64,000 nucleotides of DNA from Flammeovirgaceae bacterium BBD 1991-12 (GCA_001657315.1 LYSV01000094.1:1-64000); one strand, 5' to 3'; shown: positions 1 to 9,994, counted from the first letter of the stretch. Notes: generated from the sequence alone by a model not told the origin. Made by a program: numbers and translations.

Positions 1-1600
1 GCGGTCTCGGCTGCCATTCGTCTTTTCTTTGAGCCAGCTCTTCGTCAGCTATAAGTACTTCTATGGTATTGGCCCTTGCGTCAATGCGGATCATGTCCCC
101 GTCTTTTACCAAAGCGATGGGCCCGCCATCCTGAGCCTCCGGTGTGATATGGCCCACTACAAAACCATGGGTACCTCCGGAAAATCGCCCATCCGTGATG
201 AGAGCTACTTCCTTACCCAGGCCAGCACCCATAATGGCCGCCGTGGGTTTAAGCATTTCAGGCATACCGGGACCTCCCCTTGGCCCCTCATAGCGGATAA
301 CCACTACTTCACCTGACTTTACATTACCGGCGGTGAGTTGATCATTGGCCTCAAATTCACTATCGAAAACACGTGCCGGACCTTCAAAGAGCTCGCCTTC
401 CTTTCCGGTGATCTTGGCCACGGCGCCCTCCGGAGCAAGATTACCCTTCAGGATACGAATATGCCCGGAGCTTTTGATAGGATCTTCAAGGGGATGGATA
501 ATATCCTGGCCTTCGCTTAGCGCAGGCAGTTCTGCGACATTCTCTGCCAGTGTTTTGCCGGTTATGGTCATGCAACTACCATCCAGCAACCCTTCCTCCA
601 GCATCATTTTCATCACGGCCGGGGTGCCTCCCTTTCTGTGCAGATCTTCCATGACATATTTGCCACTGGGTTTCAGATCAGCAAGGAAAGGTGTCTCCTC
701 ACTGATCCTGGTAAAATCATCCAGTGAGAGCTTAACATCAAATGCTCTGGCAATGGCCAACAGATGCAGCACGGCATTGGTAGAGCCTCCCAGAATGGTT
801 ATCAACCGGATGGCATTCTCAAAGGAGGTTTTGGTCACAATATCCCTTGGCTTCAGGTCATGTTCTATCAGGTATCGCACTGCCTCTCCCGCGCGGGAAC
901 ATTCAGACGCCTTTTCCGGACCCATGGCTGGATTGGAAGCACTATAGGGTAAACTCATACCCATGGCTTCAATGGCCGACGCCATGGTATTTGCCGTATA
1001 CATCCCCCCGCAGGCACCTGCACCGGGGCAGGCATTCATGACTACTCCCTTATAGTCTTCTTCTGAAATAGAGCCTGCTATCTTTTGCCCAAGGGCTTCG
1101 AACGCCGAAACTACGTCCAGTTTTTTGTCTTTGTAGCAGCCAGGAGCAATAGTACCGCCGTAGATGAGCACGGCCGGCCGGTTGAGCCGCCCGATAGCGA
1201 TCATAGCACCTGGCATATTCTTGTCACAGCCTACGATGGTCACCAGACTATCGTACGACTGGGCATTGACCACCGTTTCTACGGAATCCGCAATGACGTC
1301 ACGCGATGGAAGGCTATAGCGCATACCTGGCGTACCCATGGAAATACCGTCACTTACACCAATGGTATGGAATATCAACCCTACAAGGTCCTGAGCATTG
1401 GTACCTTCCTTTACCACTTTGGCAAGATCATTCAAATGCATGTTACATGGATTGCCCTCAAAACCGGTACTTACAATACCTACCTGTGGTTTGAGCAGAT
1501 CTTCATCGGAAAGACCAATGGCATGAAGCATAGCCTGAGCGGCCGGCTGGGTCGGGTCCTGAGTAACCTGACGACTGTATTTATTCAGAATTTTTGTCAT
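1..1600 (-). CDS. ilvD: Dihydroxy-acid dehydratase (partial, 3' end off window)
   Basis: IlvD dehydrates 2,3-dihydroxy-isovalerate and 2,3-dihydroxy-3-methylvalerate to the keto acids that precede Val, Leu and Ile. The 533 visible residues start at ATG 1600 and run off the left edge. About 25-30 C-terminal residues are missing compared with the usual length of about 560. Three conserved cysteines expected to hold the Fe-S cluster are visible: C52 (PCN), C125 (GCDKNMPG) and C197 (within [10 protein letters not shown]). The late [10 protein letters not shown] motif is also present. It lies 5 bases after the ilvE stop on the same strand, so the two are co-transcribed and should share the attenuator in front of ilvE. 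Identity is clear. Confidence 0.96.
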   Translation of the reverse strand, partial: MTKILNKYSRQVTQDPTQPAAQAMLHAIGLSDEDLLKPQVGIVSTGFEGNPCNMHLNDLAKVVKEGTNAQDLVGLIFHTIGVSDGISMGTPGMRYSLPSRDVIADSVETVVNAQSYDSLVTIVGCDKNMPGAMIAIGRLNRPAVLIYGGTIAPGCYKDKKLDVVSAFEALGQKIAGSISEEDYKGVVMNACPGAGACGGMYTANTMASAIEAMGMSLPYSASNPAMGPEKASECSRAGEAVRYLIEHDLKPRDIVTKTSFENAIRLITILGGSTNAVLHLLAIARAFDVKLSLDDFTRISEETPFLADLKPSGKYVMEDLHRKGGTPAVMKMMLEEGLLDGSCMTITGKTLAENVAELPALSEGQDIIHPLEDPIKSSGHIRILKGNLAPEGAVAKITGKEGELFEGPARVFDSEFEANDQLTAGNVKSGEVVVIRYEGPRGGPGMPEMLKPTAAIMGAGLGKEVALITDGRFSGGTHGFVVGHITPEAQDGGPIALVKDGDMIRIDARANTIEVLIADEELAQRKDEWQPRP

Positions 1601-1605
1601 CCTCA

Positions 1606-2496
1606 CTAAACGATTGTCAGTCCCTGATATTCATTGAAGCGTACCTTTTGCCGATACATGAGGTACAGGCTATGGCCCGCTGAATCCAGCCATGAATTTT
1701 TGAATGATTCTCCATTGATGGATTCTATGGGTGCTATTTCACTTGCTGTACCAGTAAAAAAGGCGTGATCTGCACCATACACTTCATCGATAGTGAAGTT
1801 TTTTTCTGTAACATGTACCCCCAGGTCTTTGGCCAGCTCCATCACGGTAGCACGAGTGATCCCTGGCAGTATGTTCCCGGCTGGTGGAGTATAGAGGATA
1901 CCCTCTTTTTCGTAAAAGAAATTAGCTCCTGATCCTTCGGCTACATTGCCATGCATATCCAGCAGCAGGGCTTCATCATACCCCAGCTTTTTGGCTTCCG
2001 TAGTAGCCAGAATTGAATTTGTATAATGACCAACTACCTTTGCTTCTACATGACAGGACCTGGGGTTAGGGCGCTGATAGGAAGACACCATTACCTTAAG
2101 CGGCTTGTCACCCAGGTATTTCTCCCATTTCCATGCGGCCATAAAAACATGTACTTCATCGGTAGGCATAAGCGACATATTGGCACCAAGGTAAACCAGT
2201 GGACGTATGTAGGCGTCAGTCAAATCGTTCTTGTCCAATAGCTCGTAGGAAATATGGGTCAGTTCTTCTATGGAGTACGGAAGTTCAATATGCATTTTGG
2301 TGGCCGAGTACTGCAGGCGTTCAAAATGCTCCTTCGCCTTGAATACGTTACAGCCATCGGCATTTTGATAGGCCCTAATCCCCTCAAAAACGCCATTGCC
2401 ATAGTGCATGGTCTGATTGTACATGCTCGCGCTGGCTTCATCGGCCCGGATCCATTTTCCATCCAGAAATACGATGCTGTCTTGATTATAGTACAT
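1606..2496 (-). CDS. ilvE: Branched-chain amino acid aminotransferase
   Basis: A class IV PLP aminotransferase that swaps amino groups between glutamate and the keto acids of Val, Leu and Ile. The motif [11 protein letters not shown] follows the PLP lysine (K153 counted from the ATG), and the GYDEALLLD and EGSGANFF blocks of the family follow. A GTG at 2505 is in frame, but ATG at 2496 is preferred because AGAGGGG sits 8-9 bases before it, one of the few good ribosome binding sites here. That gives 296 residues, a normal length. The gene is separated from leuB by a leader peptide and terminator hairpin, so its expression probably responds to branched-chain aminoacyl-tRNA supply. Confidence 0.95.
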   Translation of the reverse strand: MYYNQDSIVFLDGKWIRADEASASMYNQTMHYGNGVFEGIRAYQNADGCNVFKAKEHFERLQYSATKMHIELPYSIEELTHISYELLDKNDLTDAYIRPLVYLGANMSLMPTDEVHVFMAAWKWEKYLGDKPLKVMVSSYQRPNPRSCHVEAKVVGHYTNSILATTEAKKLGYDEALLLDMHGNVAEGSGANFFYEKEGILYTPPAGNILPGITRATVMELAKDLGVHVTEKNFTIDEVYGADHAFFTGTASEIAPIESINGESFKNSWLDSAGHSLYLMYRQKVRFNEYQGLTIV

Positions 2497-2530
2497 GCTT
2501 TTCACCCCTCTTTATTTTAAAATCTGGCAT

Positions 2531-2562
2531 AAAAAAAGCGCCATCCGGGGGGATGGCGCTTT
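2531..2562 (-). terminator. Attenuator terminator hairpin upstream of ilvE
   Basis: On the minus strand AGCGCCATCC, a CCCC loop and GGATGGCGCT form a perfect 10-bp stem followed by seven T residues. It lies between the leader peptide and ilvE and so would stop transcription before ilvE-ilvD unless prevented. A GGGGA stretch in the last leader codons could pair with TCCCC at the loop and form a weak antiterminator; that pairing is inference. Confidence 0.85.
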
Positions 2563-2584
2563 TATATTTTATTGATTCAAAGTA

Positions 2585-2659
2585 TCACCGGTCCCCTTTC
2601 GCTGTCAGGTTAATGACGCTAACAATTATAAGGACGACTATGATACTTACGTTCTTCAT
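2585..2659 (-). CDS. Branched-chain amino acid leader peptide (attenuation)
   Basis: A 24-codon ORF starts at ATG 2659 and ends at TGA 2585. After MKNVS it reads IIVVLIIVSVINL, so 11 of 13 residues in this run are Ile, Val or Leu. A Rho-independent terminator follows 22 bases downstream and ilvE comes next. Leader peptides of this composition ahead of a terminator are the hallmark of ilv/leu transcription attenuation: when charged Ile-, Val- or Leu-tRNA is short the ribosome stalls and an alternative fold prevents termination. What is seen is the peptide, hairpin and location. The mechanism is known from enterobacteria and is inferred here. Confidence 0.82.
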   Translation of the reverse strand: MKNVSIIVVLIIVSVINLTAKGDR

Positions 2660-2725
2660 TCTTAAATCTGAATATAAAGCTAATTAAATAGTTTTTATAA
2701 AAACACGGCATTTTTTTCCATGAGT

Positions 2726-3808
2726 CTATGACTTTACCGATGACAACTCGTGAATTGTGGCTGCTACCTTGTCCCCCACCTCTTCCGTGGTTTTTGGACT
2801 TGTGGGATTAATATCTTCTGTAACAAAGCCGCTGTCCACTACCTGCATTACCGCATTACTGATGACCCTGCTTTCCTCTACCAGACCAAAGGAGTACTCC
2901 AGTAACATGGCTGCTGACAGTACAGCCCCAAACGGATTGGCAATATTCCTACCTGCCGCCTGTGGGTATGAACCGTGTATGGGTTCAAAAAGACTGCGTT
3001 CGGCGCCAATGGAAGCTGAGGGTAACATGCCCAGTGAGCCAGAGATCACGGAAGCCTCATCAGTAATAATATCTCCAAACATATTTTCTGTCAGCACTAC
3101 GTCAAAATACCGTGGATTCTGGATGATCTTCATGGCTGCGTTGTCCACGAACATGAAATCAAGTTCAATCTCCGGGTAGTCTTTGGCCAGCTCCTGCACG
3201 GTTTCCCTCCACAGTCTGGAGGTAGCCAGTACATTGGCTTTGTCCACCAGTGTAATCCTCTTTTTTCTACTGGCAGCTGCATTAAAGGCCAGCCGGCTGA
3301 CACGGATGATCTCATCCTTTGAATAATTGCAGGTGTCGAAGGCCCTGGCTCCATCTTCCGACCGGCCCCGGGGCTGCCCGAAGTAAATACCACCGGTAAG
3401 CTCTCTGAACACCACAAAATCAGCATTCCTGATGATCTCTTCCTTTAAAGGCGATATGGGCAGCAGCGCTTCATAGCTCGTTACTGGCCTTACATTGGCG
3501 AACAGACCCAGCTTTTTGCGCATGGCCAGCAGCCCCTGCTCAGGCCGTACCCTGGCTGCAGGATCATCGTCATACTTTGGATGACCGATGGCGCCAAACA
3601 GAATAGCGTCCGCAGTCCGGCACGCTTCCTCCGTTTCAGCAGGGAAAGGATCTCCGGTAGCGTCAATGGCTACTGCTCCGACCAGGGCCTCAGTATAGTC
3701 AAATTCATGGCCATACACCTCAGCAACTGCCCTGAGAGCTTTTAATCCCTGTGCCGTCACTTCCGGTCCTATGCCGTCACCGGGTAATACTGCTATTTTT
3801 TTCTTCAT
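2726..3808 (-). CDS. leuB: 3-isopropylmalate dehydrogenase
   Basis: Oxidises and decarboxylates 3-isopropylmalate to 2-oxoisocaproate with NAD, the third step of leucine synthesis. The N-terminal KKKIAVLPGDGIGPEV and the central ELTGGIYFG and DNAAMKI segments identify the isocitrate/isopropylmalate dehydrogenase family, with length near 360 as usual. In-frame ATGs lie at 3820, 3817 and 3808. 3808 is chosen because family members begin directly with the KKKIAVLPGDG strand. The upstream ATGs abut the U-tract of a terminator hairpin at 3821-3877. leuD lies upstream and the ilv leader downstream. Confidence 0.95.
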   Translation of the reverse strand: MKKKIAVLPGDGIGPEVTAQGLKALRAVAEVYGHEFDYTEALVGAVAIDATGDPFPAETEEACRTADAILFGAIGHPKYDDDPAARVRPEQGLLAMRKKLGLFANVRPVTSYEALLPISPLKEEIIRNADFVVFRELTGGIYFGQPRGRSEDGARAFDTCNYSKDEIIRVSRLAFNAAASRKKRITLVDKANVLATSRLWRETVQELAKDYPEIELDFMFVDNAAMKIIQNPRYFDVVLTENMFGDIITDEASVISGSLGMLPSASIGAERSLFEPIHGSYPQAAGRNIANPFGAVLSAAMLLEYSFGLVEESRVISNAVMQVVDSGFVTEDINPTSPKTTEEVGDKVAATIHELSSVKS

Positions 3809-3820
3809 AGAATTCATCAT

Positions 3821-3877
3821 AAAAAAACAGCCCCCAAATTTTAACCTAAACCACTAGAAAAATATGACGGGGGCTGT
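3821..3877 (-). terminator. Terminator/attenuator hairpin between leuD and leuB
   Basis: On the minus strand ACAGCCCCC (3877-3869) and GGGGGCTGT (3835-3827) pair perfectly over 9 bp with a loop of about 33 bases, followed by seven T residues that run straight into the leuB start region. A simple operon terminator would be odd here because leuB follows at once, so a conditional terminator is likely. The left arm lies inside a 9-codon mini-ORF that overlaps the leuD stop. Confidence 0.7.
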
Positions 3878-3883
3878 AATCAT
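3854..3883 (-). CDS. Candidate 9-aa leader ORF overlapping the leuD stop
   Basis: ATG at 3883 overlaps the leuD TGA (ATGA), and the [12 protein letters not shown] ends at TAG 3854. Its codons cover the left arm of the terminator at 3821-3877, so a ribosome translating it would block hairpin formation. Another frame over the same bases reads IFLVV then stop but lacks a start codon. It may be a leader peptide of an attenuator for leuB. The residue bias is much weaker than in the ilvE leader, so this is tentative. Confidence 0.35.
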   Translation of the reverse strand: MITAPVIFF

Positions 3884-4479
3884 CTTGCTACTTCAAGACG
3901 AGAGCCTTCGAACTTTTCAATATCACTTTTTTGGCTGATCAGGAAGTCGATATCATCGTATCCCTGGATCAAACAATATTTTTTATATGAGTTTATCTCA
4001 AACTTTTCTTTATACCCCGTATCTATGACCCTGATCTCCTGCTCCTGGAGACTTACCTCCACCTGCATATCCGGATCTTTCTCAAGGGCTGAGAACAGCC
4101 TTTCAAGAAATTCTTCAGTTACCTGCACAGGCAGTAACCCATTATTCAGAGCATTATTCTTGAATATATCTGCAAAAAAGCTGGATACCACCACCCGAAA
4201 CCCGTAGTCATAAATAGCCCAGGCTGCATGCTCCCTACTGGAACCACACCCGAAGTTTTTACCAGCCACCAATACCTGACCGCTTACGCCTGCCTGATTC
4301 AGGATGAAATCAGGATTGGGTTTGTCACCTTCAGTATATCGCCAGTCCCTGAACAGGTTATCACCAAAACCCTCGCGGGTAGTTGCCTTCAGGAAACGGG
4401 CAGGTATGATCTGGTCAGTATCCACATCCTGTAAGGGAAGTGGCACACATCTGGATTGTATAGTTTCGAATTTTTCCAT
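3880..4479 (-). CDS. leuD: 3-isopropylmalate dehydratase small subunit
   Basis: Small subunit of isopropylmalate isomerase, which pairs with LeuC to convert 2-isopropylmalate to 3-isopropylmalate. The 199 residues carry the LeuD swivel-domain marks: [14 protein letters not shown] near residues 19-32 and [15 protein letters not shown] near 75-89. The length matches E. coli LeuD (about 201). It starts 6 bases after the leuC stop. Its TGA overlaps the ATG of a 9-codon mini-ORF in front of leuB. Confidence 0.96.
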   Translation of the reverse strand: MEKFETIQSRCVPLPLQDVDTDQIIPARFLKATTREGFGDNLFRDWRYTEGDKPNPDFILNQAGVSGQVLVAGKNFGCGSSREHAAWAIYDYGFRVVVSSFFADIFKNNALNNGLLPVQVTEEFLERLFSALEKDPDMQVEVSLQEQEIRVIDTGYKEKFEINSYKKYCLIQGYDDIDFLISQKSDIEKFEGSRLEVAR

Positions 4480-4485
4480 CGTCCC

Positions 4486-5880
4486 TTAGTTCAACATCTC
4501 TCTTACATCCGTTATATGACCACTGATGGCTGCTGCCGCCGCAGTCAACGGACTGGCCAGCATGGTACGCGCTCCCGGTCCCTGTCTGCCTTCAAAATTT
4601 CTGTTGGAGGTAGAAACGCAGTATTTACCTCTGGGGACCTTGTCTTCATTCATCCCGAGGCACGCTGAGCAGCCGGGCTGTCGTAGTTCAAATCCGGCTT
4701 CTGCCAGTACTTTATCGATCCCTTCTTCTATAGCCTGCTGCTCCACCTGTTTGGAACCAGGTATAATCATCGCGTTAACATGGTCTGCTTTCCTTTTTCC
4801 CTTCACCAGGTCCGCGACCATTCTCAGGTCTTCGATTCTGGAATTGGTACAGCTACCGATAAACACATAGTCAATCTTCTGGCCCAGCAACTGGCTTCCC
4901 CCCTTCAGGTCCATATATTCCAGCGCTTTTTTCAGTGAAGTGTCGGACTGCCCGTTGACCGGCGGAATTTGTCCTGTTACGCCTATACCCATGCCCGGAT
5001 TGGTACCGTAGGTGATCATAGGCTCAATATCTTCCGCCCTGAAGTAGATCTCTTTATCGAAAACAGCTCCTTCATCAGTCTTCATGGTTTTCCACCAGGC
5101 CAGCTTCTTGTCCCATTCTGCTCCTTTGGGCGCAAATTGCCGTCCTTTGATATAATCGAAGGTGGTCTGGTCCGGAGCGATCATGCCACCCCGGGCGCCC
5201 ATTTCAATGCTCATGTTGCAAATGGTCATGCGCGCTTCCATAGACAGGGAGGTGATAGCCGAGCCACAGAATTCCACAAAATATCCCGTACCTCCACTGG
5301 TTGATATCTGTGAAATGATATATAGAATAATATCTTTTGAAACCACACCCCTTTTCAGGGTACCATCCACCTGAATTTTCATGGTTTTGGGCTTGTGCTG
5401 CAATACGCATTGGGTAGCCAGCACCTGTTCCACTTCACTGGTGCCTATGCCGAAGGCAATATTGCCAAAAGCGCCGTGGGTAGAAGTATGACTGTCACCA
5501 CAGACAATGGTCATACCAGGCCGGGTAATACCAAGTTCGGGGCCTATAACATGTACAATTCCCTGGTAGGGATGACCGAGGCCATACAGTTCTACCCCAA
5601 ATTCCTTACAGTTTTGAACCAGGGTATCAACCTGATGTCGGGAAAGAGCATCTTTTATGGGTAAGTGCTGATCCTTGGTGGGTACATTGTGGTCAGCTGT
5701 GGCCACTGTCTGTGAAGGTCTGAACACATCTATCCCCCTCTTTCTCAGTCCTGCAAATGCCTGCGGACTCGTCACTTCATGAATAAAGTGCCGGTCTATA
5801 TACAGTACCTGTGGTCCATCGTCTATTTCGTGCACCACATGGCTGTTCCAGATCTTATCAAACAAGGTCTCAGGTCCCAT
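4486..5880 (-). CDS. leuC: 3-isopropylmalate dehydratase large subunit
   Basis: Aconitase-fold large subunit that carries the [4Fe-4S] cluster and works with LeuD. The three cluster cysteines are visible: C344 in GSCTNSR, and C404 and C407 in GCSACLGMN. Length is 464, normal for the family. It begins 13 bases after leuA and ends 6 bases before leuD, giving the order leuA-leuC-leuD-leuB. Nothing is unusual in the sequence. Confidence 0.96.
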   Translation of the reverse strand: MGPETLFDKIWNSHVVHEIDDGPQVLYIDRHFIHEVTSPQAFAGLRKRGIDVFRPSQTVATADHNVPTKDQHLPIKDALSRHQVDTLVQNCKEFGVELYGLGHPYQGIVHVIGPELGITRPGMTIVCGDSHTSTHGAFGNIAFGIGTSEVEQVLATQCVLQHKPKTMKIQVDGTLKRGVVSKDIILYIISQISTSGGTGYFVEFCGSAITSLSMEARMTICNMSIEMGARGGMIAPDQTTFDYIKGRQFAPKGAEWDKKLAWWKTMKTDEGAVFDKEIYFRAEDIEPMITYGTNPGMGIGVTGQIPPVNGQSDTSLKKALEYMDLKGGSQLLGQKIDYVFIGSCTNSRIEDLRMVADLVKGKRKADHVNAMIIPGSKQVEQQAIEEGIDKVLAEAGFELRQPGCSACLGMNEDKVPRGKYCVSTSNRNFEGRQGPGARTMLASPLTAAAAAISGHITDVREMLN

Positions 5881-5893
5881 CTGTCAAAACCAT

Positions 5894-7054
5894 TTAAGCA
5901 TTCACATGCGTATAACCCTCTACCAATTCCCTGAGCTCGGGGTCGTTCACAACATTAATTTCGTCTGCCATTTTCAAAAAGCGGCCGTAAGTCTCCTCGA
6001 GTTCATCCTTGCCCAAATGCACTCCTATCTGGCCAAGCCTGAAATTCAGGGCGGCACGTCCGCTTCTGGCTGTCAGTATTATACTGGATTTATTCACCCC
6101 TACCTCAGCAGGGTCGATGATCTCATAATTGTCACGGTTTTTGATTACTCCATCCTGATGGATACCTGATGAATGAGCAAATGCGTTGGCGCCTACTATG
6201 GCTTTGTTAGGCTGAACAGGCATGTTCATAGTATCTGAAACCAACTGGCTCACAGGGTACAGCATTTTTGAGTTGATACCGGTTTCGAATTTTAACCATT
6301 TATGTTTTCTCAGGATCATCACTACCTCTTCCAGCGAAGTGTTGCCCGCTCGCTCCCCCACACCGTTGATGGTACACTCTACCTGTCGTGCACCGTTCTG
6401 AATACCTGCAATACTATTGGCCGTAGAAAGGCCAAGGTCATTATGGCAGTGGGTGGATATAGTAGCTTTTTCTATCCCTTTTACATTATCTGCAAGGTAT
6501 TTTATTTTTTGACCGTATTCTTCCGGAAGGCAATATCCCGTGGTATCCGGAATATTCACCACCGTGGCACCGGCCTGAACGGCAGTTTCGATGACCCTGG
6601 CAAGGAATTCATTGTCTGTTCTGCCGGCATCTTCGGCATAGAATTCTACATCCTCCACAAATTTTTTAGCATAGGAAACGCAGGCCTTTGCCCGCTCGAT
6701 CACCTCTTCCCTGGTGATTTTCAACTTTGTGAAAACATGCTGATCCGAAGTACCCAAACCAGTGTGTATTCTCGGCCTCTTTGCCTTTTTAAGCGCCTCA
6801 GCAGCGCATTCAATATCTTTTTTAACTGCTCTTGAAAGTCCACATACCGTAGCATCCTTTATAATCTCCGCGAGCGCCTTTACCGACTCAAAATCCCCGG
6901 GACTGGAAATCGGAAAACCTGCTTCAATGACATCTACGCCCAGTTCCTCCAATGCCTTTGCGATCGTAATTTTTTCATTTTTATTCAGCCCGCAGCCGGG
7001 CACCTGCTCGCCATCTCTCAATGTAGTATCAAAAATCTGGATCCTGTTATTCAT
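5894..7054 (-). CDS. leuA: 2-isopropylmalate synthase, short form
   Basis: Condenses acetyl-CoA with 2-oxoisovalerate in the first committed step of leucine synthesis. DTTLRDGEQ at residues 9-17 and the STHCHNDLG metal-site motif mark the HMGL-like TIM barrel. ATG 7054 ([17 protein letters not shown]) fits family N-termini; an in-frame start further upstream would add 13 unconserved residues. The product is 386 residues and ends soon after the barrel and linker. It therefore lacks most or all of the C-terminal LeuA dimerisation domain that binds leucine in the 520-residue enterobacterial enzyme. A homocitrate-synthase-like role is possible by sequence alone, but the leuCDB neighbours make LeuA the clear choice. 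Confidence 0.93.
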   Translation of the reverse strand: MNNRIQIFDTTLRDGEQVPGCGLNKNEKITIAKALEELGVDVIEAGFPISSPGDFESVKALAEIIKDATVCGLSRAVKKDIECAAEALKKAKRPRIHTGLGTSDQHVFTKLKITREEVIERAKACVSYAKKFVEDVEFYAEDAGRTDNEFLARVIETAVQAGATVVNIPDTTGYCLPEEYGQKIKYLADNVKGIEKATISTHCHNDLGLSTANSIAGIQNGARQVECTINGVGERAGNTSLEEVVMILRKHKWLKFETGINSKMLYPVSQLVSDTMNMPVQPNKAIVGANAFAHSSGIHQDGVIKNRDNYEIIDPAEVGVNKSSIILTARSGRAALNFRLGQIGVHLGKDELEETYGRFLKMADEINVVNDPELRELVEGYTHVNA

Positions 7055-7163
7055 AAAAATATGTGAGTATTCTCGTAAGTAACGTCGGATCAAATGTATT
7101 CGTAATCACAAGCTTAAAAAATGCCTAATATTCAGAGTTTTACGATGTCTAATGCTTCTTTTA

Positions 7164-7193
7164 TTGAGGTTTTAAAGTGAATGATTACCTTTA
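7164..7193 (+). promoter_or_regulatory. Probable Bacteroidota promoter for the 7221 gene
   Basis: TTG at 7164-7166, 19 bases, then TACCTTTA at 7186-7193, close to the Bacteroidota consensus TTTG-N19-TAnnTTTG. The predicted transcript would begin near 7200, about 20 bases before the ATG. Confidence 0.45.
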
Positions 7194-7220
7194 TGCAGTT
7201 ATTTGCAACAAATATTTACG

Positions 7221-8792
7221 ATGCCTAAGGAGAAATCCGATGCCTTGTTTCAATTGATAAGGTCACTCAAAAAAAGTGAAAAACGCTACTTCAGGCTCCA
7301 ATCAAAGCTGGAGGATCCGAATGCCGTGTATCTCGTGCTGTTTGATCTGATGGAGGGCATGGAGGAGTACGACGAAATGGAAATTCTAAAAAGAAACCAG
7401 AGAATAAAGGCACAGCAGTTCTCCAACCTAAAAGCACACCTTTACAAAAAAGTACTCCAGTGTATCCGGCAGTATAGTCTCAGCGCCGTTATGGACATCC
7501 AGATACGGGAAATGATAGATCATGCTCAGATCCTGTTCAACCGCTGCCTTTATGATCAATGTGCCGATGTACTGAAAAAAGCCAAGAAAAGGGTCAGAAA
7601 AATTGATAACCTTGAGTTGCAACTGGAAATCCTCAAATGGGAAAAGAATGTTCTTACCCATACCATCGGGGCAGACAACCAGACACGGGTGAACAGAATA
7701 ATCGAAGAGGTCCGCGATGTCAACCAGAGAATTAACAACATTAATCGTTTCACCAACCTGTCTGCCCAGCTTAACTCCATATACACCCGAACAGGTTTTA
7801 TCAAAAACAAAACGGATCTGAATAGCATCACCCGTCTTTTTAAAGCCGGACTACCCGAGTTCGACGAGGACAGGCTTTCTGTAAATGAAAAGATCAATCT
7901 ATACAGCCTTTATGTGGGGTATTATTTTTTCCTGCAGGATTTTGAAAAGGGGTATAACTATGCCCGTGAGTGGGTAAGCCTTTTTGATGAGTACAGGGAG
8001 TTACGTACTTCACGGGTGGAGAACTATCTGAATGCCATCAATAATCTGATGATCGCCCAGTACAAGCTTTTCAAATATCATGAATTTGTTATTGCCAGCA
8101 GAAGGCTCCGCGAGATACGGCACTATCCGAAAAACATTATCAATGAAAACATACAACTGAAGCTATTCAAATACACCTATGTGCATGAGTTTAACCGAAT
8201 ATTTATGCTGGGTGAATTCAGCTCGGGAGTATCCCTGATGAACAAGATCAAACCCGGCCTGGAGGATTTTATTGATCAACTGGATAATCATTCAAAGATC
8301 ATATTATACTACAAAGTGGCCTGCCTTTACTTTGGCAATGATGACTACCGGGAATCCATCCAATGGCTGAACAGGATCATGAACTCCGAAAGCATCGACC
8401 TGCGGGAGGACATCCACTCTTTCGCCAGAATTCTCAACCTGATCAGCCATTATGAGTTGGGGAATAGAGATGTGATCGACTACTACATTCGTTCCACCTA
8501 CAGGTTCATGCTTAAGAAAGATGACCTGCATCGTTACCAAAAAGCTATCTTAAATTTCCTGCGCAAGCTGGCTGATGAATTTAAGGAAGAAGACCTTATC
8601 CCGGAGTTCGAAAAACTAAGGGACCAGCTGCTGCCTCTGCAAACCAATCCCTTTGAGAAGAGGGCTTTTATCTATTTTGATATCATCTCATGGCTGGAAA
8701 GTAAGATCCAGCAGCGCAGGGTGCAGGATGTAATTGCTGAAAAGGCCAGAATGACGTTGAAAAAATATGAAGCCGACTTTGCCTCTGCCTGA
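7221..8792 (+). CDS. Conserved hypothetical helical (TPR-like) protein
   Basis: No function recognised. The product from ATG 7221 has 523 residues. An in-frame TTG at 7203 exists, but MPKEKSDALFQLIRSLKKSEKRYF is a more natural start, with a promoter close upstream. The protein is almost wholly alpha-helical and charged, with repeating pairs of amphipathic helices rich in Tyr, Phe and Leu, which suggests a TPR-like superhelix for protein binding. No signal peptide or membrane segment is seen, so it is probably cytoplasmic. It is divergent from leuA and convergent with thiL, so the neighbours give no clue to its role. Confidence 0.8.
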   Translation: MPKEKSDALFQLIRSLKKSEKRYFRLQSKLEDPNAVYLVLFDLMEGMEEYDEMEILKRNQRIKAQQFSNLKAHLYKKVLQCIRQYSLSAVMDIQIREMIDHAQILFNRCLYDQCADVLKKAKKRVRKIDNLELQLEILKWEKNVLTHTIGADNQTRVNRIIEEVRDVNQRINNINRFTNLSAQLNSIYTRTGFIKNKTDLNSITRLFKAGLPEFDEDRLSVNEKINLYSLYVGYYFFLQDFEKGYNYAREWVSLFDEYRELRTSRVENYLNAINNLMIAQYKLFKYHEFVIASRRLREIRHYPKNIINENIQLKLFKYTYVHEFNRIFMLGEFSSGVSLMNKIKPGLEDFIDQLDNHSKIILYYKVACLYFGNDDYRESIQWLNRIMNSESIDLREDIHSFARILNLISHYELGNRDVIDYYIRSTYRFMLKKDDLHRYQKAILNFLRKLADEFKEEDLIPEFEKLRDQLLPLQTNPFEKRAFIYFDIISWLESKIQQRRVQDVIAEKARMTLKKYEADFASA

Positions 8793-8810
8793 CCCTAACT
8801 TCTCTATAAC

Positions 8811-9845
8811 TCACCGACTGTAATGGTCCCATCCCTGGGCTTTGATGGAAACGACGTTCTCGCCTTTTGTGACCATGATATTACCATCCTTCAGGCTTTG
8901 CATATCTCCGATAAAATGAATATCCGCATGATTTTTAAGTTTTTCAAGGTCATTTTCACGGATGGTAAACAGCAATTCATAATCCTCTCCCCCGTTTAAC
9001 GCAGCTGTTGTAGCATCTATTCCCAATTCATAACCGGTATCATAGGTTTGTTTATCGATGGGCAGTTTGTCTTCAAAAATGCGAACTCCCAAAGAAGAAG
9101 CCCTGCTCAGGTGCAACAATTCCGAGCCCAGCCCGTCGGAAATGTCGATCATGGAAGTGGGCACCACACCCAGTTCATCCAGCTCATGGATTATATCCAT
9201 TCTTGCCTGAGGCCTTAACTGCCGTCCGACAATGTAATCATATTTTTCCAGCTGAGGTTGCATCTCAGGGTTTGTCAGAAAAACCTGCTTTTCACGCTCC
9301 AGTACCTGTAGCCCGAGGTACGCAGCCCCAAGATCGCCAGTGACGCAAATTATGTCTCCGGACTGAGCTCCGGACCGCCGGATGGCTTTTTCTTTTTTCA
9401 CTGTACCTATGGCGGTTACAGAGATCACAAAACCACTGGCTGAGGAGCTGGTATCTCCTCCAACAAGATCTGCCTTAAAGTTTTCGCAGGCAGCCCTGAC
9501 TCCTGCGTAAAATGCTTCCACCGCTTCCACCGAAAACCGGTTGCTCATCCCAATATTGACAGTGATCTGTTTGGGAACCGCATTCATAGCAGCAATGTCC
9601 GATATATTAATGGCCACGGCCTTATAACCAAGGTGCTGCAGAGGCATATATGCAAGGTCGAAATGTATGCCTTCCAGCAACATGTCTGTGGAAAGTACGG
9701 TATAATGATCCCCACTATCGATCAGTGCGGCATCATCCCCTATTCCAAGCACTGACTCCGGGTGTTGAATTTCCACTGTCTGACTGATCCTGTCAATCAG
9801 GCCAAACTCTCCCAATTCACTTATTTCTGTCCTTTTTTCTTCCAT
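8811..9845 (-). CDS. thiL: Thiamine-monophosphate kinase
   Basis: Phosphorylates thiamine monophosphate to the cofactor thiamine diphosphate with ATP. The PurM-like N-terminal half has GIGDDAA at residues 34-40, STDMLLEGIHFD from 52 and SDIAAMNA near 82-89. LVGGDTSSS lies near 127-135 and the C-terminal half has GEDYELLFT. Length 344 matches the family. A TACCTTTG box on the same strand at 9904-9897 may be its -7 element. It stands alone between convergent and divergent neighbours. Confidence 0.95.
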   Translation of the reverse strand: MEEKRTEISELGEFGLIDRISQTVEIQHPESVLGIGDDAALIDSGDHYTVLSTDMLLEGIHFDLAYMPLQHLGYKAVAINISDIAAMNAVPKQITVNIGMSNRFSVEAVEAFYAGVRAACENFKADLVGGDTSSSASGFVISVTAIGTVKKEKAIRRSGAQSGDIICVTGDLGAAYLGLQVLEREKQVFLTNPEMQPQLEKYDYIVGRQLRPQARMDIIHELDELGVVPTSMIDISDGLGSELLHLSRASSLGVRIFEDKLPIDKQTYDTGYELGIDATTAALNGGEDYELLFTIRENDLEKLKNHADIHFIGDMQSLKDGNIMVTKGENVVSIKAQGWDHYSR

Positions 9846-9896
9846 TTTTTAAACTTCTACCGTTCGGTTCGTCGATGATTTCTACCGCTGACCGGG

Positions 9897-9904
9897 CAAA
9901 GGTA
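9897..9904 (-). promoter_or_regulatory. Possible -7 promoter box for thiL
   Basis: The minus strand reads TACCTTTG, an exact match to TAnnTTTG, about 50 bases before the thiL ATG. No clear TTTG element was found at the proper distance. Confidence 0.3.
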
Positions 9905-9994
9905 AGCTAATATCCAGTACCATTGATACAGAGGGGTTACTTCATAACACCTATCTGGTATCTATAATACGCAGCCAACTAAAGCAACACGATC

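Noticed and set aside
1085-1609. Plus-strand ORF of 174 codons opposite ilvD
   Set aside because: It is the antisense shadow of a highly conserved ilvD reading frame and has no recognisable protein features. The same holds for the other long antisense ORFs in leuA, leuC, ftsZ, ftsA and metE.
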